The position numbers and the translations under genes are program-made. A stretch of DNA of 64,000 bases from Solea solea (Eukaryota > Chordata > Actinopteri > Pleuronectiformes > Soleidae), in assembly GCF_958295425.1 (NCBI RefSeq), contig NC_081141.1:12821500-12885499 (forward strand), read 5' to 3'. The notes below the pieces were generated by a model. The model was not told the origin of the DNA and ran no database searches. It worked only from the letters and a program-made list of their open reading frames with translations. This document shows positions 1 through 11,600 of this stretch, piece after piece (the first letter of the stretch is position 1; the number at the start of each line of letters is the position of its first letter).

Positions 1-1534
1 AGTAACTATTATACTATAAGGCAAGGATGCCAACTTGAATATATGAATTTTACCAACATGTACAGTATATATTGCATTTTTGAGTTTACATAGCAACATT
101 TAAACTGGCAGCCCTTGCAATTAGCTAATTATCAGTATGTATTACTATTTGTATGATTGTTCTGCCTGAATGAAAAACCCTGCAACTTTTTCTCTCCATA
201 AATAAAATGATGGAGCCTTGTATAAGGTTAAAGGTTAAAATATAACTTCAAATTATTACCATCATCTATTCTAGCCATGGTTTGAAAGCCATGTAAGATA
301 TGGGGTGGAGGGGATTTCTGATTTGTGCAGATTGTGTCTGACACAAGTGAATTTGGATGCAGGTGATGACACTTGATGCTTCAGTCACACTGTGTGCTGT
401 GTGATGCCAGCTGCCCTCTCTGCCCTCTGCTCTCATTGCACCTTTTCCAATTAATATTTTTTTTCTGCCACAGCATAATTCTTTTTTCTTTTTTTTTTAC
501 ATTTATGATGTTCAGCAGTCAGTCACAAGCATGTGAGAGAAAGAACATATTAATAAAGATGGTAGTGGGGAATCCTGTTCACATTATCCTGGATTATCAT
601 TTTGACTTCTTCAGTCAGTGGCTGCAGCACACGCACACACACACGTACACACGTGTGCACACACATTACAACAGCCTCTCTCCCACCCACCCTCTTCCTT
701 CCATCATCCCAGCTGTGAAGTGTCATCAGAGATGACTGACAGCCAAACCAAGGCGATATGAATATGAATGGGACTGCCAATATGAATATGCAGATAAAGA
801 GCGGAGACAGTTTGGCTGCTGTTTTCTCTTATCTGTCAGAAAGTGACGGCTGTCATCCGTCTCCCCTCACTTGTTTAAGATACAAATAACCCACTTATTG
901 ACCTAACGGGAGAAGAAGAGTAGACTACTGTGTCATGTTGGACTAAGACCAATGCGTCATGTGTACACTGTAAAATGTAATCAGTTGGTTCAGGGCTGAG
1001 TGACATGGCCATACATTTTATCACAGTTAATCAATATGGATATTATTTCAGTAAATGTCAGATAATAAGTAAGTAGAATATATTTGGCACTTTTCATACA
1101 CAAACTCCAATGATTTAAAGGAGAAAACGTAGAATTAAACATTATAGGTAATAAAATAATCAAAACATGAAATAATATGAAAGTATAAACAGACATTTGT
1201 ATGATAAATAATGAATAAACTTGATATCTTGATATAATATTGCCATCATTTATTCCTCAGCCCTGAGTTGACTTTTCCAACATTATGCAAACTTGTTTAT
1301 TGTGAGTATCATTATTAATGCTGTAAGTACAATTTTTTTTAATTTCAGGTAAGTTAACAGGAGGTCAGCAAATATAACTAGATGTTTAGTATAATATCTT
1401 GCATGTAAAACCAGGTTATGTGATATAATAATGTTGGTGGGACATCAGACATACAAGCAGGACAACATTACTCCAACAATTTTACTTTTTCTCTGTGTAA
1501 TATAGTTCATGTGTGTTTGTGTGTTTCTTCACAG
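1..1534 (+). other. unc13b: unc13b intron (3' part), upstream of the C2A exon
   Basis: No exon was recognised here. The stretch is AT-rich intron ending in the acceptor at 1533-1534 (gtgtttcttcacag). It contains a short degenerate CA/GT microsatellite at about 630-666. The exons that encode the start of the C2A domain must lie to the left of the window. Confidence 0.7.
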
Positions 1535-1652
1535 TGAGATCAATCATCTGGAGTCGGGTCTGGTGGTGGAGCTGTGGAATAAAGGTTTGATCTGGGACAC
1601 TATGATCGGCACAGCACTGATACCACTGGACACCATCCGACAGTCTGATGAG
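1535..1652 (+). CDS. unc13b: Unc13b exon, second half of the C2A domain
   Basis: The exon is flanked by an acag acceptor and a gtaacg donor. Its first base completes a codon begun in an exon left of the window; 39 full codons follow and it ends in phase 0. The peptide includes [20 protein letters not shown], which matches the second half of the Munc13-1/ubMunc13-2 C2A domain. In this family C2A does not bind calcium; it homodimerises or binds the RIM zinc finger and so targets Munc13 to the active zone. Only the C2A-containing (ubiquitous) form uses this exon. The N-terminal part of the domain is not in the window. Confidence 0.93.
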
Positions 1653-1680
1653 GTAACGCACCTCCAGCACAAAACATAAT

Positions 1681-1928
1681 ATCCATCCATCATCTACCAC
1701 TTTATCCTACACCAGAGGGTCACGGGGGGTGCTGTGCCAATCTCAGCTACATCGGGCGGTAGGGGGGGTCACCCTGGCCACACACGCATAGAGACAAACA
1801 ACCATTCACTCTCACCTATGGTCAATTTAGGGTGTCCAATTTACCTCATCCCCACGTTGCATGTTTTTGGACTGTGGGAGGAAGCCCACACACACACGTG
1901 GAGAACATGCAAACTCCATGCAGAAAGG
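1681..1928 (+). repeat. Teleost dispersed repeat (LINE/SINE-like tail)
   Basis: The segment reads as a diverged copy of a very common fish interspersed repeat. It has the landmarks ctgtgccaatctcagctaca, gtcaccctggccacac, a gtcaatttagggtgtccaat block and gtggagaacatgcaaactcc at the end. It starts 28 bp after the C2A exon donor. I do not assign the family with certainty. Confidence 0.65.
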
Positions 1929-2929
1929 CCAATAATAATAATAACAACAATAATGATAATAATAATGCATTTGAGTTTTATGGCACCTTTTGAAAAGCAG
2001 AGTTTCGAAATGACAACAAAGCAAAAACGATTAAAAACTGAATACAGTAACGCTGGTTGTACGCATCATGACAGAGTGTGATGAAGTGCAAATCAATAAG
2101 TTCTTGTAAATAAATAAAAAGTAAAATAGGAAACCAAATGTAACAAGTCAGCAATGGAATCGCATAAAAACAAAAAACTGGCTTGAGAAGTAACTTATTT
2201 CCCAACTTCATTATTTCATCCTCTTACACAAATTGCTACACACAATAATTTAGTTCTGTTTTGTTTTTTCCTTAAACTTTATTTGTGAGCGAGGAATTTA
2301 CCAGAATTTCAGAACCTTGAGGTCTTAAGTCAAACCTGAAAACGTGTGCAGTGAAGCTGATTTTTAGAAATTTGGATTTTTCATGTCTCATTTATCAACT
2401 ACTTTTGTAAATGTCTGAAAACCTGAAGGTTAATGCTTCTGTCATGGTGACTGTCATTTATTTTCTCATTTCGAGATATTTCAGGCCATGAGTTCATGTG
2501 AAGCCAGAGTTACTATTAAATGAAACAAATGCATTATATTAAACGTTCATTATGTGCAACATAAGGACGACTCCTCCACTTACCCCTCCCTTTCCCAAGC
2601 ACGTTAGGAAACTTGGTTGGCCTTCACTTGGCCTTCCAGAAAGAACTCTATTTCACAAACCTCTCCTCTCTCACTCTGTCTGCTGTTTCCTCCTTATTCA
2701 CTGGTTTACACATCAGCTTTATGTGAGTGGAGCTGTTCTAAACTGACACACTTGTCCATTATCCATGCTGTAGAAAAGTGTTGGTGCATGTTGGCGGCCT
2801 CCATACAGCAAGGTTATTGCCTTAAGTTTGTATATGGAATCCAAACTAGTTTTATTTTCATTGATTATAAACTACAAACATAACACAAACAGTAGATGAC
2901 TGCTATCACTTACATGCATGTTAAAAGAC

Positions 2930-3190
2930 TAAGACAATAATTTGGTTTTGGCATGTAAACACATTAATCTGACTAAAAAGAGCTAGTCTTAGTCAGACTA
3001 ACATACAGTTGCAAGAAAAAGTATGTGAACCCTGAGAAATTATAAAGGTCAACAGGAAACTTTCTGACACACTAGCTTACAGAGAGATACAGCAAGTTGT
3101 CTGACTGCCAGTCTTAGTCGGACTACGGCCTTAGCTCGATGAAACATGTAAGCATACTGACTGATTTAGACTGTTTGGTCAGATGCACGT
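2930..3190. mobile_element. Degenerate DNA-transposon/MITE region with a Tc1-like terminus
   Basis: The block at 3006-3034 (acagttgcaagaaaaagtat, then gtgaaccc) looks like the terminus of a fish Tc1/mariner-type element. It is surrounded by two diverged, inversely oriented 'agtcttagtc' arms near 2984-2998 and 3110-3126. This suggests an older MITE interrupted by a Tc1-like fragment. Boundaries are approximate. Confidence 0.4.
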
Positions 3191-3785
3191 CTCCCAGTCT
3201 TATTCTCTCAGACAGTAAATCCAGTAGAAACGTTTCAAATATATTTCAAGTAACATTGTATCCAGTCAGGAATCAGAACTCCACAAATATGCAGTTTTTG
3301 ATCTGTTAATTGTGGCCGATGTGAATATTTTTTTTCCACTCTCTGCTGCTTGTATATGAATGTGAGACACTTCCTCACTTCACATGGATGAACGTTAAAA
3401 TAATTACGTACAGTATGTGCAGTACTGAATGTGCTTTAGCTCATGACAACCCTCACAATAAACACACTCTCACCTTCCACCTACCACTTCTAATTAAACC
3501 ACTGCCTTCTCCTGCAGCTCACTTTAGTCTGCTGCAGCCAAGCCAAGAGGACAGAGCTCATTAGATTCTTTGGAAAAGTTTTGCAGCAATGCCTGCGTAT
3601 TCATTTGTAAATCAGTCTCTAATGTTTGACTTCCCCACGTTGTTTCTATTCTAAACTGTTGTGGTACCTCCTGTCATCTTCATCCATGCATATTTGCTCA
3701 GGTTTCTCCTCCTCAGCCCATCTGTGACCTCAATTACTATATTCTCTCAATTACTATCCTTCGGTTGTCCTGCTCTGTCACTCAG

Positions 3786-3909
3786 GAGGGACCAGGAGAG
3801 TGGACGTCTCTGGACTCTGAGGTGTTAATGAGGGAAGATGAGATATGCGGTACCTCCAACCCAACTCCACACCAAGTGCTGCTTGACACCCGCTTTGAGT
3901 TACCCTTTG
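3786..3909 (+). CDS. unc13b: Unc13b exon, post-C2A linker
   Basis: Acceptor ctcag, donor gtatgt. The exon starts in phase 0 and ends one base into a codon (phase 1). It reads [13 protein letters not shown], then [20 protein letters not shown], directly continuing the C2A exon in the way known from Munc13-1 (EGPGEW...EICGT...FELP). It belongs to the N-terminal region linking C2A to the calmodulin-binding helix in the C2A-containing form. Confidence 0.93.
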
Positions 3910-6236
3910 GTATGTATGCACAAAAACACAGCACAATCCCTCTAATGTCTTCATCAAAATAATAATAATACTAATAATCAAATACTACTACTACTAAAAA
4001 TAATAAAAACCTTAATAATATAATAATAATTTAATCATCCTTGGCTAAATGATAGTTTCACTCCTTCAAAAAGTGGTTAATTAGTAGTCTTACAATATGG
4101 CAAGAAACAAAAATGTATAGAACTGCATTCATGTCAGTCAGAGAGTGACTTCACACTCCTTGTCTGTGTGTTGTTTGGAAGCTTCTACATTGGTAGCCAG
4201 TTTGCCTGTTGCATCTGTGTACCGTCAGAACCACTACATCCTGTATATTAATATGGTGCCTTCAAATTGGGTTGATTACAGTGTCCATGAGACAAGACTA
4301 TTGTAAAACTCACTGTATCATATTCACAACCTGTACACTTTTAAGTTTCCTGAAAGCTCTGTGTCCACTTGAATGCAGCAATAGACATGGTGAGGAATTA
4401 GCAGCTTGGTCAGAGCAGAAAATAGTTTCAAGCATCCAGATTAGGGAGTCCATCTGGTTTTATTTTCAAAGAAAGCTCTTGCCTGTCAGTCACACAAGGA
4501 ACATGAGGTGTACATAATGTTACGTGTCAGTTTTAATGGGTTTTTTTGTGCACACGTGATTGCCATCAGATTTGGCACCTTTAAAGAGTTTATTTTCCAA
4601 ATGTGAATGGTCACATGTTCACAGAACTACTGATACACTTGTTGCCTTCATTAGCCAGGTGCTTTTTCTTTTGGTAAATGAGAATTAACAGTTTTCACCT
4701 CCACTATAGAATCGCTGAAGCTTATTGAAGTACCATTAGGGTTCATTAAGTTTTTACTAGGGCTTTTTTCTGAGTAACATTAGCACTTTTTCATACTTTT
4801 TTCTTTTTCTTCTTGTTTTTTATTCCCGAGTGTAATCACCTAACCTGCAACAATTATTGTTGACCACTTTTCTTTTATGGAAAAGCAGTTTATCTTAAAG
4901 AGCTTTCTGAAGTGTCTGCTCTTGAGCTGCCTTTGCCTCCACACTGCCTGGGGTTAGATTTTTTTTCCAACACTCACCTGATGTTGAGGTGGCACTGTTT
5001 ACTCATCTTTACACAATAGCCAGGGCCTGAAGATTGAGATAAGATAGCCATTTCCCTCTTTTAGGAAACATTGACAAATGCTTTGAAAGAAAGTTTAAGT
5101 AACTGACATATCCAGTTAACAACTTGGCTCCTAATCAATAGGGAGTTACATCTTTTCGGTTATCCGGACTGCACTCACACGAACAGATTCAAAACTCTTG
5201 CTGTGTTGAAGGCAGAAATAAGTTACTTTACTTACCCACAAGTTTACTTTGTGGGTGCTTCTTGGTGTTTTTTATAGGTTTCTGTCAGTTGTGACATAAA
5301 ATAAATCACCTTCTTTGTGCAGCTTAGTATTGTCGTCGACGCAACAAAAAAACACAACTATACTGAGAAATACTCAAAGTCTTGTGGAGCTACTATTTTA
5401 AGCATTTTAAACATTAAAAATGTTTTGGTAACACTTTATATTAAGGTACACACATTCACCATTAACTAGGTGCTTACTAACATGCATATAAGAAGCGTAC
5501 TAGCCTTTTATTAGTAATTATTAAGCACGTATTAACACCTTATTCTACCTCTAATACAACATGAATTAAGACCGGTTATTCACGCCATTATTCAGAAACA
5601 ACAATGCATTAATTTATAGTGAAAAAGTCAATAAGTGATGATTAGGAGTTAATTGCAGGAAAAATCTGAATTCATGTACTAGTTAGCGGTGAATAATGTG
5701 TACATTAATATAAAGTGTTACCAATGTTTTATACACTTTGTACAAGCATACAGTTTAATAAAATGTGTCTGGTATCACTGCTCCCTGGAATAGTATAAAA
5801 ATCTGCTTGGCACAAGCTGTGACTGCCATGTGTTACTATCATTTAAAGAAGCAAAAATTAGCTTTTTGGTTTTGGGGAGAACTTGTGAGGCTCCTGAAGA
5901 TGACCCTTCCATTTCTGACCCCAATAAGGAAACCTCCTCGTATGCTCTTAAACACATATGAACATAAGATGGGAGCACATCAAGCATTCTGGATTGGGTG
6001 AGACGGTACGAGATAGGGAGCAGAGGCCACTGGAAGCAGCGTGAAGCTACTGTGCCTTTGCTTTTTTCCTACAATATTCTCTCACATTGTGCCTTTCCAC
6101 CCTCTTCTCAGTCCTGCTATCCGTCCTTCCATCTATCCCATGTGGCTGTATTTCCTCCACTTAGATTTTCTTGACACTCCTTTAATTCCGCTCACTTTTA
6201 AACCACCCTTGTCTTCTGTCCAATCCATATGTCCAG
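3910..6236 (+). other. unc13b: unc13b intron with a MITE
   Basis: AT-rich intron. It carries AAT/ACT-rich simple sequence at about 3958-4035 and a complete hAT-type MITE at 5427-5722. No further exon was recognised. Confidence 0.7.
5427..5722. mobile_element. hAT-type MITE with 8-bp target duplication
   Basis: The element starts ggtaacactttatattaagg and ends with the near-perfect inverse ttaatataaagtgttacc. It is flanked on both sides by the direct repeat aatgtttt (5419-5426 and 5723-5730). Terminal inverted repeats plus an 8-bp target-site duplication fit a non-autonomous hAT element. It is about 296 bp long and has no coding capacity. Confidence 0.85.
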
Positions 6237-6310
6237 AGATCCCTGAAGACGAGGCTCAATACTGGACCAGTAAACTGGAGCGGATCAATACTATGCGGAT
6301 ACATGACGAG
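6237..6310 (+). CDS. unc13b: Unc13b exon, linker (EDEAQYW segment)
   Basis: Acceptor gtccag, donor gtaagt. Two bases complete the split codon from the previous exon, then 24 codons follow to phase 0. The peptide EIPEDEAQYWTSKLERINTM aligns with the Munc13-1 segment IPEEEARYWAKKLEQLNAM. The splice phases agree on both sides. Confidence 0.92.
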
Positions 6311-6869
6311 GTAAGTTTTCTTATAAAAGCACATTTCCTGGGAGTAAATTATGAAGACTTAATCTTTTTGAGATGCACTTCATTCATGGGGAATTCCAAA
6401 TTGGATGGGCTTTCTTTTTCTCCACTTTTATAGGGTTAGGTTGTCTGGTAAGAATTATTATGACACTAATATGAACCCATGGTCTCATCCTGAATTCAAT
6501 TTCACAAGTGTTTGTGTTTAAAAACTTAAAAAAACCACACTGTGTTTTCTGTGTTAATCCTACTAAACCAACCAAAAACCATGGATCATAAGTTATTACT
6601 GTACCAAATGATTTCCAGTAACTAAGAAGAGATATTCCATCTGAAATGTAAATGTTTCGTTTATTTCGTTTGTTTGGTTGTACTTTTTTTTTTTTAACCA
6701 ACTACTGTCAGACAGTGCTTTCCTCCCAGTGATGTGAAAGTTTGTGTTGGTTCTTTGCTGCCACCTAATGGCAAACAGTGGTTGTTACAACCTTGATGTC
6801 ACATTCACATGATATCTTTCTCTCTGTTTTTCTGTTTCAATGTTGGTCTCATGAAAGTATCCATTGCAG
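6311..6869 (+). other. unc13b: unc13b intron
   Basis: Short intron with nothing recognisable beyond T-rich sequence and a poly-T run near 6684-6697. Confidence 0.6.
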
Positions 6870-6915
6870 GAAGAGGTTCAGAGGAGACGATTGGCATCTG
6901 TGCCCTCACAGTGCT
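6870..6915 (+). CDS. unc13b: Unc13b small exon (EEVQRRRLASVPSQC)
   Basis: A 46-nt exon between acceptor ccattgcag and donor gtaagt. It starts in phase 0, codes EEVQRRRLASVPSQC, and leaves one base to complete a Cys codon in the next exon. VPSxQCC is conserved in the Munc13-1 linker. Confidence 0.88.
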
Positions 6916-7301
6916 GTAAGTGTTGTCGTCAAAACATGTAGAAACATGTTCATACCACTCTGACATTACTCTTTAACACTCATATAGAGTTTGTGTTTCT
7001 GTCTTTAGAGGGTCCTTCCCTTCTGTGTTTGTGGTAGAAAGACAATTTCACATCAGCCACTTTTTCCTTCCCCAGTTGACCACATTTACTTGATGTGAAA
7101 TCCATCTGGTCCACATTTTTACTTCAGCTTTACTTTTTTTCATTTTTCACCTTTCAAGCCGCACAGATATTGGTGGTTGTTTTCAGTCCAGTCATGTGTT
7201 ACATACTCATTATGCCATCAACACTCATTGGTCACCGATTCTTTAGTAATGGAATTACTTTTTCTCCTGACCTCTTAAAACACCTGCCTCCATGCCACTA
7301 G
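6916..7301 (+). other. unc13b: unc13b intron
   Basis: Intron of 386 bp. I see only T-rich sequence and a normal acceptor (ccactag). Confidence 0.6.
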
Positions 7302-7337
7302 GCAGTTGGAGTTATTTTGGATGGAGTGACCAGCAGA
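7302..7337 (+). CDS. unc13b: Unc13b 36-nt microexon (CSWSYFGWSDQQ)
   Basis: Acceptor ccactag, donor gtacgt. Two bases complete Cys, then SWSYFGWSDQQ, then one base carried on. Munc13-1 has CNWNYFGWGEQQ at this place, so the call rests on conserved residues and on phase agreement with both neighbours. Confidence 0.88.
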
Positions 7338-7891
7338 GTACGTATAATGGTTGTTTTTTTCTTCGTTTTCTTCACCTCATAGTCTGTTATTTGCCCCAAA
7401 TAAAATGTTACTGCATGTTTGGCTATATCCTTTGTGTCTTCATTGTACATTGTTCATATAAATTGTTTTATGACACATAAGTGCCAATTTTGTGTGCATG
7501 TTTTATGTTATTTGTTATAAATAGTTTGATTCAGTTTATCTAAAGTTGGTGCATGACTTGGTCTTTGTATTGTATACCTTCTACCACAAGAGGGAGCTGT
7601 ACATTCAAACTTTTTCTTGTCTCTTTCCTGTTACCTTTAACAGTGTACATAGCTTCACTCAGTTTGTCTCAAGTTAATGTTTTTTTATGATGTGTGGTAG
7701 CTGTGGCATATACTCTTTTGGACAAAGTGTAAAATAAGTGACCATTGGCCACCACAGTAATGATAACCAGAGAGAAGATCATTTAATACCAGAAGGCTGT
7801 TCTGTCACATAACATATAGAAATCTATAAAAGTGCTGTATATTTATTAGTCATATGTTAATATCACAAATTATGTGTTGTCCTTCATCCAG
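7338..7891 (+). other. unc13b: unc13b intron
   Basis: AT-rich intron of 554 bp with no recognised feature. Confidence 0.6.
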
Positions 7892-8105
7892 CTTTCGATG
7901 ACCGTGACAGTTTGATGGATGACCGCGATAGTGACTACCGCAGTGAAACTAGCAACAGACCTCCAAGGTTCCACAACACCTCCCAGACAAATTCATCAGT
8001 GCACCAGTACCCAATAGGACACAGGGTCCAACACCAACCCCTTTCCAGAGAGTCAGACTCTACACAAAGCTATGAACTGGACTATAGAGAAACGAGGGGA
8101 CCCAG
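7892..8105 (+). CDS. unc13b: Unc13b exon, [13 protein letters not shown] segment
   Basis: Acceptor cttcatccag, donor gtaaat. It completes a Thr codon, then codes [21 protein letters not shown], a segment nearly identical to Munc13-1 ([13 protein letters not shown]), and continues through [11 protein letters not shown] and [13 protein letters not shown]. It ends two bases into a codon (phase 2). That end can join either the giant exon at 8689 or the exon at 25727, because both begin with a single completing base. Confidence 0.93.
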
Positions 8106-8688
8106 GTAAATACATACCCACTCACATGAGCAAACGGACAACTCATCACTGCAGAATTACTTGAGTGTAATACTCCCATGGTCATCAAGTGGCATTAAAT
8201 ACATACATACATACACACATTTATACTCTTAACTTGGATTCTGAACCATTTATATCCATGTATATACGCTCACTCATACAATCATGTTACCAAGAGGAGT
8301 GGAATCACACAATAAGGTTTTGATAAAAAAAGATTTATTTTTTCAACAAATAATACAGTTGTCATTATTTATAAAGATATTATTCAAAAAAATGAGGTGT
8401 CTCAGCCTTAAAATGTTGAGCTTGAGCACATTCAGTACAATGCCTTTGGCATTATGCATTAACTATGTCTGTTATTGCTGTTTGTGATCTAAATAATAAT
8501 AATTATATTATAATTATTATTATTGTCATGTATTTTTTCCATTTTATTTCTCATTTCTTGTATACATGCTTCTGTTTGCATAATCTATACTTTTGATTAA
8601 TGTTTACATTTTCTTTCTTCCTTCTTCTTTGCATCGTGTTCCACTGCTTCCTGCATGGCACTTTTTTTTCCCATTTTCTATAATCAAG
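8106..8688 (+). other. unc13b: unc13b intron before the giant exon
   Basis: Intron with an imperfect AAT/ATT stretch near 8490-8525 and a T-rich tract (8661-8670) leading to acceptor taatcaag. Confidence 0.6.
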
Positions 8689-11600
8689 GCTGTCACGCAG
8701 TAAGGGTGGAGTAAGAATAACTCCTGTTGACTCAGGTATGGGTGTTGAGGATTGGGAGAGCAAATATAATGTGCCTGATTCAAGTGTCCTGGATGATTAC
8801 TTGGATGCTGAGCAGAAAATGTGGGAGGACGAAGATAAAAGCATCATTTATCGAATCAGTGACAGCCAGTGTGAATCCAAAGGCAGTCGGTTCTACCAGA
8901 CAGTAGAATGTGATGCGCTCTCCCCTGAGGATACAGGGGACACTGAGCCAAATGAACACAGACAGAGGCGTGGCTTTGGTAGTGGAGAAGTACGTTTAGT
9001 TTATAAGGAAGCCGGCAGCTTTGACAATGAATTGTCCCCTCCTGAAATTGATATTATTCCCTCTGTCAAACAGCTACAACAGCAAGCAGAGAGAGAACAT
9101 TTACTTTACAAGACCAGACTGTGGGCCAAAACTGCCTTGGGGGACACACTTGAGAACTATGCAGCTTTTTGTAAAGAAGAGGCTGAAAGGATCAGTGGGA
9201 GGACTGAATATGGCTCAGTTGGTTCAGATGAGATGCAGTATTCATTTGGATCTGAAGAAGAACTAGATGACCTGACCTTCACTGAGGGGGATTTTACTTA
9301 CGAATATGAAAGTTTCTACCACCCTGGTAACTATACGTCAACTTTTGGAAGACAAGGGTATTCAACCAAAAGAAGAACAAGTTGTGGACAAGACCCTACG
9401 TTGTCTCCTGTAGAGGAGCCAAGTGATGAATACATAGATCCAATGAATGAACTGCAGAGTTTAGTTCACTCAGTGTCTGAATATCTGGTTGTAAAAGAGG
9501 AGGAGATTAACAGCTATGAATCAATGCCTAAACCAATTAGAAGAAAACTACCAGCTCTGCCACCCGACACCAATCCTGTACAACCTGGAAATACTAATAT
9601 CACAGAAATCAGCCCTGAAGTTAAGGAGGACAGTGTTGCGCAACAGGGAATAGGTGGAGTAAAAAATACCATGAGTTCATTATTCAGTACAATCACAGGG
9701 TCAAAATCTGCCACTAAGGAAGATTTATCTCACCCAACTCCATTTTCCCAACCACATACAGGCTTTGGTATGTCAAAATTACTCTCTTTGATTCCTAAAG
9801 GTAGTACTGAACCGACAGAAACTTCTGGCACCACTGCTACAGATCTACCTACTTCACAACCATCAGCTCAACCTGACTCTGGCATTTCAAAGCTACTTTC
9901 ATTTATTCCCAAAAGTGGTGGTACTTCCCCCCCAGTGGCCATAGTTCCTCCGGCCTCTCAGGAACCCACAACAGAAAAAAAGTTTTCCCTTCAGTCTCTT
10001 TTGCCATTTCAGTCCTCTGAAACCAGTCAACAAGCTGAGACTGATCAGACATCAACACATACTGGCACAGAGGCACAGGGCAGTGCAACCTCTTCAAACC
10101 AACCAACATCTGGGTTTGAATCCATGCTAGGAAGGCTTAGTCCTTTAAGATTTTTTTCAAGTGCACCACCATCTCGAGACCCATCACCTCAACCATCAGA
10201 GCAAAGAAATGGATCAGCTGCAAGCATTGAATCCCAGCAAGGGTCTGTAAACAGAACCACAAGTCCTAATGATGGGTCTCAAACAGAGCAACAGCTGTTG
10301 GGTAACACTAGGCCAGATTCAGAAAGTGGATCAGTTGAACTATTACCAGACAATGGAAGTGGATCAATTGAGCTTTCACAAGAAACAGGAAGTGGGTCAG
10401 TAGACCTTCTGCCAGAAACAGAGTCATCAGGAGAACTACCTGATACTCAGCAAAGAAAAGCATTGGCAATATCTGAACCAAAACCAGAAAGCAGTGCAGA
10501 AGAAACTGGATTATTCACTCCTTTTAAGAAGTCTCTCGCTAATCTCATATCAACAGTTCCTCCTGAAAATTCCACACAGAGTCACTCCAAGCCTGTAGAA
10601 GAGTCATTTTTAGGCAGCAAACTCAAAATTCCATTTTTCACCTCTGAAAATATTTCCAAAGACACTCCCCAAAAAACAGAGGGAGGTGTACTCTCAGGGG
10701 TTCTTAAGTTTGCATCAGGCGAAGATGCCACCACCCCTCCAAAAAGTTCATTGCCTAGCGCAAGAACTCCCTCTCCACGTCGTGCTGAACTTCTTGATAG
10801 CGTTCCCAAAGGAAACACAGAAACTGGCTGGTTTTCAAACCTGTTTAAAGTAGTCCCAGGTGAACCTACCAAGGAACCTCTAAAACTACAAACTATGCCT
10901 CCTGTGACATTATCCAAACCTAGTCAAGCTGAAGGACATGCTAAACAAATGGTCCCTGAAGTCACAGAGAACATTTGCAGCAGAACAGAACAAGTGTCTC
11001 AAGAACAAAGAGTGTCTGAAAAAGATCCCCAGTGCATGACAGATATCCAGCCTGAAGCAAATGTCCCTCCTAAAGATCAAGGTCTTCCCAGACCTGTTGA
11101 AAATTCCACATCACAACCACAAGCTCAAGGAATTATTTCTGGACTGATAAATGTAGGCTTAATCGAAGATGTGTCACCTGGAAAGAAATCCCAGAAAGGG
11201 GATAGTCAGTCTCAACAGGGTGGATTATTCTCAGGCCTATTTTCATCATCCACACAGCCTTCCTTACAAACACAACAAAATTCTACTACACAGCAGTCAG
11301 GAGGACTTTTGTCTGGATTTTTAAAATTTGCCTCTGACACCGTTTCTGCTCCTACAAAGCAGCCACAGTCAACACTGTCAGGAGACCAGTCAGGTCAAAT
11401 TCCGGCTCAAAAACAAGCACCACCAGCTGCTGCACAACCATTATCTGGAGTCCTGTCTGGGCTCTTGAAAATAGCTACAGACACTGTGACTCAACCATCT
11501 CAGTTCAGTGAAGAGTCACATCCAGAAGTAGCTTACCATACAGTGAAAACAGATGACCATCAACAAAACTTGAGTCAAGAGGCCAATCCTCCGTCTCATT

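Larger units (their letters stand above)
1653..3785 (+). other. unc13b: unc13b intron with dispersed repeats
   Basis: Intron between the C2A exon and the next linker exon. It holds a teleost dispersed repeat at about 1681-1928, an AAT-rich microsatellite near 1930-1965 and transposon-derived sequence near 2930-3190. I see no additional exon. Confidence 0.7.

Noticed and set aside
1734..2081. A 115-codon open frame beside the C2A exon
   Set aside because: It overlaps a known type of fish dispersed repeat and lies inside an intron with consensus splice sites.
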